Origin: Eubacteriales bacterium
GTDB taxonomy: Bacteria > Bacillota > Clostridia > Christensenellales > CAG-138
Assembly: GCA_028701165.1 (NCBI GenBank)
Contig: JAQVRG010000078.1
Span: 1-7,084 of the forward strand
DNA: 7,084 nucleotides
Direction of reading: 5' to 3'
Position 1 is the stretch's first letter. Each line of letters opens with the position of its first letter. The translations under genes were made by a program, and so were the position numbers. This document shows, piece after piece, positions 5,217-7,084 of this stretch. The notes under the pieces were generated by a model, which saw nothing but the letters and a program-made list of their open reading frames with translations, did not search any database and was not told the DNA's origin.

Positions 5217-6716
5217 ATGAAAAAAGCGATGATGTATGATTCGGGCGACAATATTGCGGTCGCGCTGGAAGAAATACAGGCGGGCGACGCAATATTGATC
5301 AACGACCGGGCAAGCGACCTGATTGCCAAAGACGCGATTCGCGTAGGCCATAAGCTTGCGACGACCGATATCAAAAAAGGCGCGGCGGTCATAAAGATGG
5401 GCCACGTAATGGGCTTTGCGAAGGAAGATATCCCCGCCGGCGCGTATACGCACGTGCATAATGTAGCGGATTCCGTTCAGAATTGGGCTACCGCGCAGCA
5501 TCATTACGATCCGTCAACCGTAAAGGAAATCTCCGATTCCTATATTCTGCCGACGCTTCCCAAGCTTTACGGGTACAGGCGCGCCAATCAAATGGTCGGT
5601 TTTAGAAACCATCTTTTGATCGTTTCCACGGTCGTGTGCGCGAACCAGCCGGTCGAGAAGCTCGGGAAAAAGTACGAGGATTTTATCACGATATCCAATC
5701 CCACGGGCTGCGTCATGCTTCCCAACGATGTTGCGCGCCTTAAGGCGCTGCTGCTGGGCTTAGCGAGAAATCCCAACGTCGGCGCGGTCATCTTTTGCGG
5801 CTTAGGCTGCGAGGCTGTGGACTGCGAATGGTATTGCAAGCAGATGGGCGACGAAAAGCCGGCGGCATTCGTAAGGATACAGTCCGAAGGATCCTGCGAG
5901 GCGGCCTTCCTCAAGATGGAAAGCATCGCGCTTGCGATGAAGAAGGAGCTTGACGCCATGCAGCGCACGGAGGTGAGCGTGGCGGATATCAGACTTGGCA
6001 CCAAATGCGGCGGTTCGGACTGGACGACGGCGGCCGTCGCCAATCCCGCGATCGGCTTTGTATCGGATGTGGTCGTGAAAAACGGCGGCATTTCGCTGCA
6101 AGGCGAAACCACCGGCTGGTTCGGCGCGGAAAGCTTCTTCCTTGCGCACGCGAGAACAAAGGAAACCGCGGATAGGATCATTGATTTGATGGAGCAGACC
6201 TATCAGAAGTGCGAAATGGCGGGTCGGCACATCGAAGAAGGCAACCCGACGCCCGGCAACATCGAGGGCGGCATCACGACGTTAGCGGAAAAGGCGCTGG
6301 GCAATGTGAAAAAGGGCGGCACCGCGCCCATCGAGGGCGTGATCGATATCGGCGAATATCCCGCCGGGAGCCACGGGCTTTATATCGCCAACAACCCGGG
6401 CTTGGATCCTATATCCCTGCTGGGATTGACGTCCTCCGGCGCGAACGTTCTTATTTACAGCACGGGACGCGGTTCCCCCGTGGGGACGCCGGTCGCGCCG
6501 TCCATCAAGCTGACGGCTTCTCCGACCTCGGTCAAAATATTCTCCGCCCACATCGATATCGAGATCACCGACGTCACCATGGGCAAAGCGCAGATCGAGG
6601 ACGGCGCGTGGCGGCTGTTTGACAAGCTGATCAAGACCTGCAACGGAGAACTGACGATCGCCGAGCAAAATGGGAACAGAGAAGTGGCTTTCCCGTTGAT
6701 GGTGAGTCCACTGTAA
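5217..6716 (+). CDS. UxaA/GarD/SuyAB-family dehydratase or lyase (altronate dehydratase-like)
   Basis: A 499-residue protein, full length for the family (E. coli UxaA, 495). Residues 1 to about 85 form a SAF domain, with VGHKLATTDIKKG (43-55) and a THVHN motif (78-82) where UxaA, GarD and SuyA carry conserved histidines. The large domain starts near residue 120 with a YRRANQMVGFRN block and keeps TGC (C165), GLGCE (C198, E199), KCGGSD (C264-D268), FGAE, TPGNIEGG (345-352, with N348) and STGRGSP. Family enzymes are metal-dependent and eliminate water from sugar acids such as altronate and galactarate, or sulfite from (R)-sulfolactate (SuyAB). I cannot assign the substrate. AAGGGA (5205-5210), six bases before ATG 5217, supports the start. 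It lies 31 bases after livF in the same direction, so it probably processes the imported solute or a product of it. It ends in tandem in-frame stops, TAA TAG (6714-6719). Where E. coli UxaA has LGC before the last domain this protein has LGN, a variant I believe is common. Confidence 0.88.
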   Translation: MKKAMMYDSGDNIAVALEEIQAGDAILINDRASDLIAKDAIRVGHKLATTDIKKGAAVIKMGHVMGFAKEDIPAGAYTHVHNVADSVQNWATAQHHYDPSTVKEISDSYILPTLPKLYGYRRANQMVGFRNHLLIVSTVVCANQPVEKLGKKYEDFITISNPTGCVMLPNDVARLKALLLGLARNPNVGAVIFCGLGCEAVDCEWYCKQMGDEKPAAFVRIQSEGSCEAAFLKMESIALAMKKELDAMQRTEVSVADIRLGTKCGGSDWTTAAVANPAIGFVSDVVVKNGGISLQGETTGWFGAESFFLAHARTKETADRIIDLMEQTYQKCEMAGRHIEEGNPTPGNIEGGITTLAEKALGNVKKGGTAPIEGVIDIGEYPAGSHGLYIANNPGLDPISLLGLTSSGANVLIYSTGRGSPVGTPVAPSIKLTASPTSVKIFSAHIDIEITDVTMGKAQIEDGAWRLFDKLIKTCNGELTIAEQNGNREVAFPLMVSPL

Positions 6717-6731
6717 TAGTTGAGTGAAAAG

Positions 6732-7084
6732 ATGAAACCGATAATTTTTGAGCATCCCTATTTGAAGCAATTTACCAAAAGCTTCGCGTACATTACGGAA
6801 CAAGGCGCTGTCTTGATCGATACCGGTCTCTATTCCGGACGCGGTCTGATCGAAAGCAAAACGGGCGACGTAAAGGCTGTTCTCGCTACGCACGGTCATT
6901 GGGATCATACCGGCGGGCATGCCTATTTTCAGAACAAGGGCGCTGCGATTTACCTGCAAAAGCGCGATGATCCCATTGCGAGGGATCTTCAGCACCAATG
7001 GGACCTTCTCTATGAGCAGTTCGCCGCCGATTTTGACATCCCCGAGCAGCGCAGGGTCATTTACGATACCGAAGCGGGCAGCTC
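6732..7084 (+). CDS. Metallo-beta-lactamase-fold hydrolase, N-terminal part
   Basis: The frame is open from ATG 6732 to the right edge (117 full codons), so the C-terminus is missing. It begins with beta strands containing GAVLIDTGLYSG, followed by ATHGHWDHTGGHAYF; the THGHWDHTGG stretch (from about residue 53) is the HxHxDH di-metal motif of the MBL fold. The Asp in LIDTG is also typical. The family covers glyoxalase II-like thioesterases, lactonases, persulfide dioxygenases and others, and the visible part does not distinguish them. No signal peptide is visible, so it is probably cytoplasmic. It follows the UxaA-family gene by 15 bases and is likely in the same operon. There is no good Shine-Dalgarno; TTG at 6720, in frame and four codons upstream, is an alternative start, and coupling to the preceding stop is likely. 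Confidence 0.85.
   Translation, partial: MKPIIFEHPYLKQFTKSFAYITEQGAVLIDTGLYSGRGLIESKTGDVKAVLATHGHWDHTGGHAYFQNKGAAIYLQKRDDPIARDLQHQWDLLYEQFAADFDIPEQRRVIYDTEAGS

Noticed and set aside
4601..5392. A 263-codon minus-strand frame across livF and the start of the UxaA-family gene.
   Set aside because: Antisense to conserved Walker and signature motifs; no domain recognised and it spans a gene boundary.
6701..6731. GGTGAG as a ribosome-binding site for the MBL gene, or a CACT/AGTG hairpin bridging it as in the livH leader.
   Set aside because: The SD match is weak and the stem has only four pairs; it does not meet the standard seen at livH and livG.
6282..6998. A 238-codon minus-strand frame opposite the UxaA-family gene end and the MBL gene.
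   Set aside because: It overlaps two well-supported + strand genes and its product resembles no family known to me.

Overview
The window reads as one co-directional gene cluster on the + strand, probably from an uncultured anaerobic Clostridia-type bacterium (Firmicutes). This is inferred from the lipoprotein-type solute-binding protein with a Gly/Ala/Pro-rich tether, purine-rich Shine-Dalgarno (SD) sites, an oxygen-sensitive L-cysteine desulfidase/serine dehydratase-type enzyme, and moderately GC-rich coding sequence. No marker gene is present, so the taxon is only a guess.

Layout: (1) bases 2-322, the C-terminal end of a UPF0597/CyuA-type L-cysteine desulfidase (serine dehydratase alpha fold), cut by the left edge; (2) 389-1603, a LivJ/LivK-type lipoprotein solute-binding protein; (3) a 139-base gap, the largest in the window, with a strong hairpin and a structured leader; (4) 1743-5185, the remaining transporter genes in the order livH, livM, livG, livF (two permeases, two ATPases); (5) 5217-6716, a full-length UxaA/GarD/SuyAB-family dehydratase or lyase; (6) from 6732, the start of an HxHxDH metallo-beta-lactamase-fold hydrolase, cut by the right edge. 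Gaps are 66, 139, 5, 28, -4, 31 and 15 bases, so the genes from livH to the hydrolase are probably one operon. There are no RNA genes, mobile elements or CRISPR arrays that I can support.

Working model: the binding protein captures a small, probably carboxylated or amino-acid-like solute, LivHMGF imports it, and the UxaA-family enzyme performs an elimination on it or on a derivative. The cysteine desulfidase and the MBL hydrolase would act on related intermediates. One specific hypothesis is that the substrate is a sulfur-containing C3 acid such as sulfolactate, since SuyAB belongs to the UxaA family and the neighbour handles cysteine. The sequence does not establish the substrate.

The most unusual signal is in the leaders. 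Two genes of the operon, livH and livG, lack a convincing SD next to their start codons. Each instead has a strong SD-like sequence about 37 bases upstream, followed by a hairpin which, when folded, would shorten the effective spacing to about 11-14 bases. Seeing the same arrangement twice in one transporter operon suggests structure-bridged translation initiation, which can be tested.
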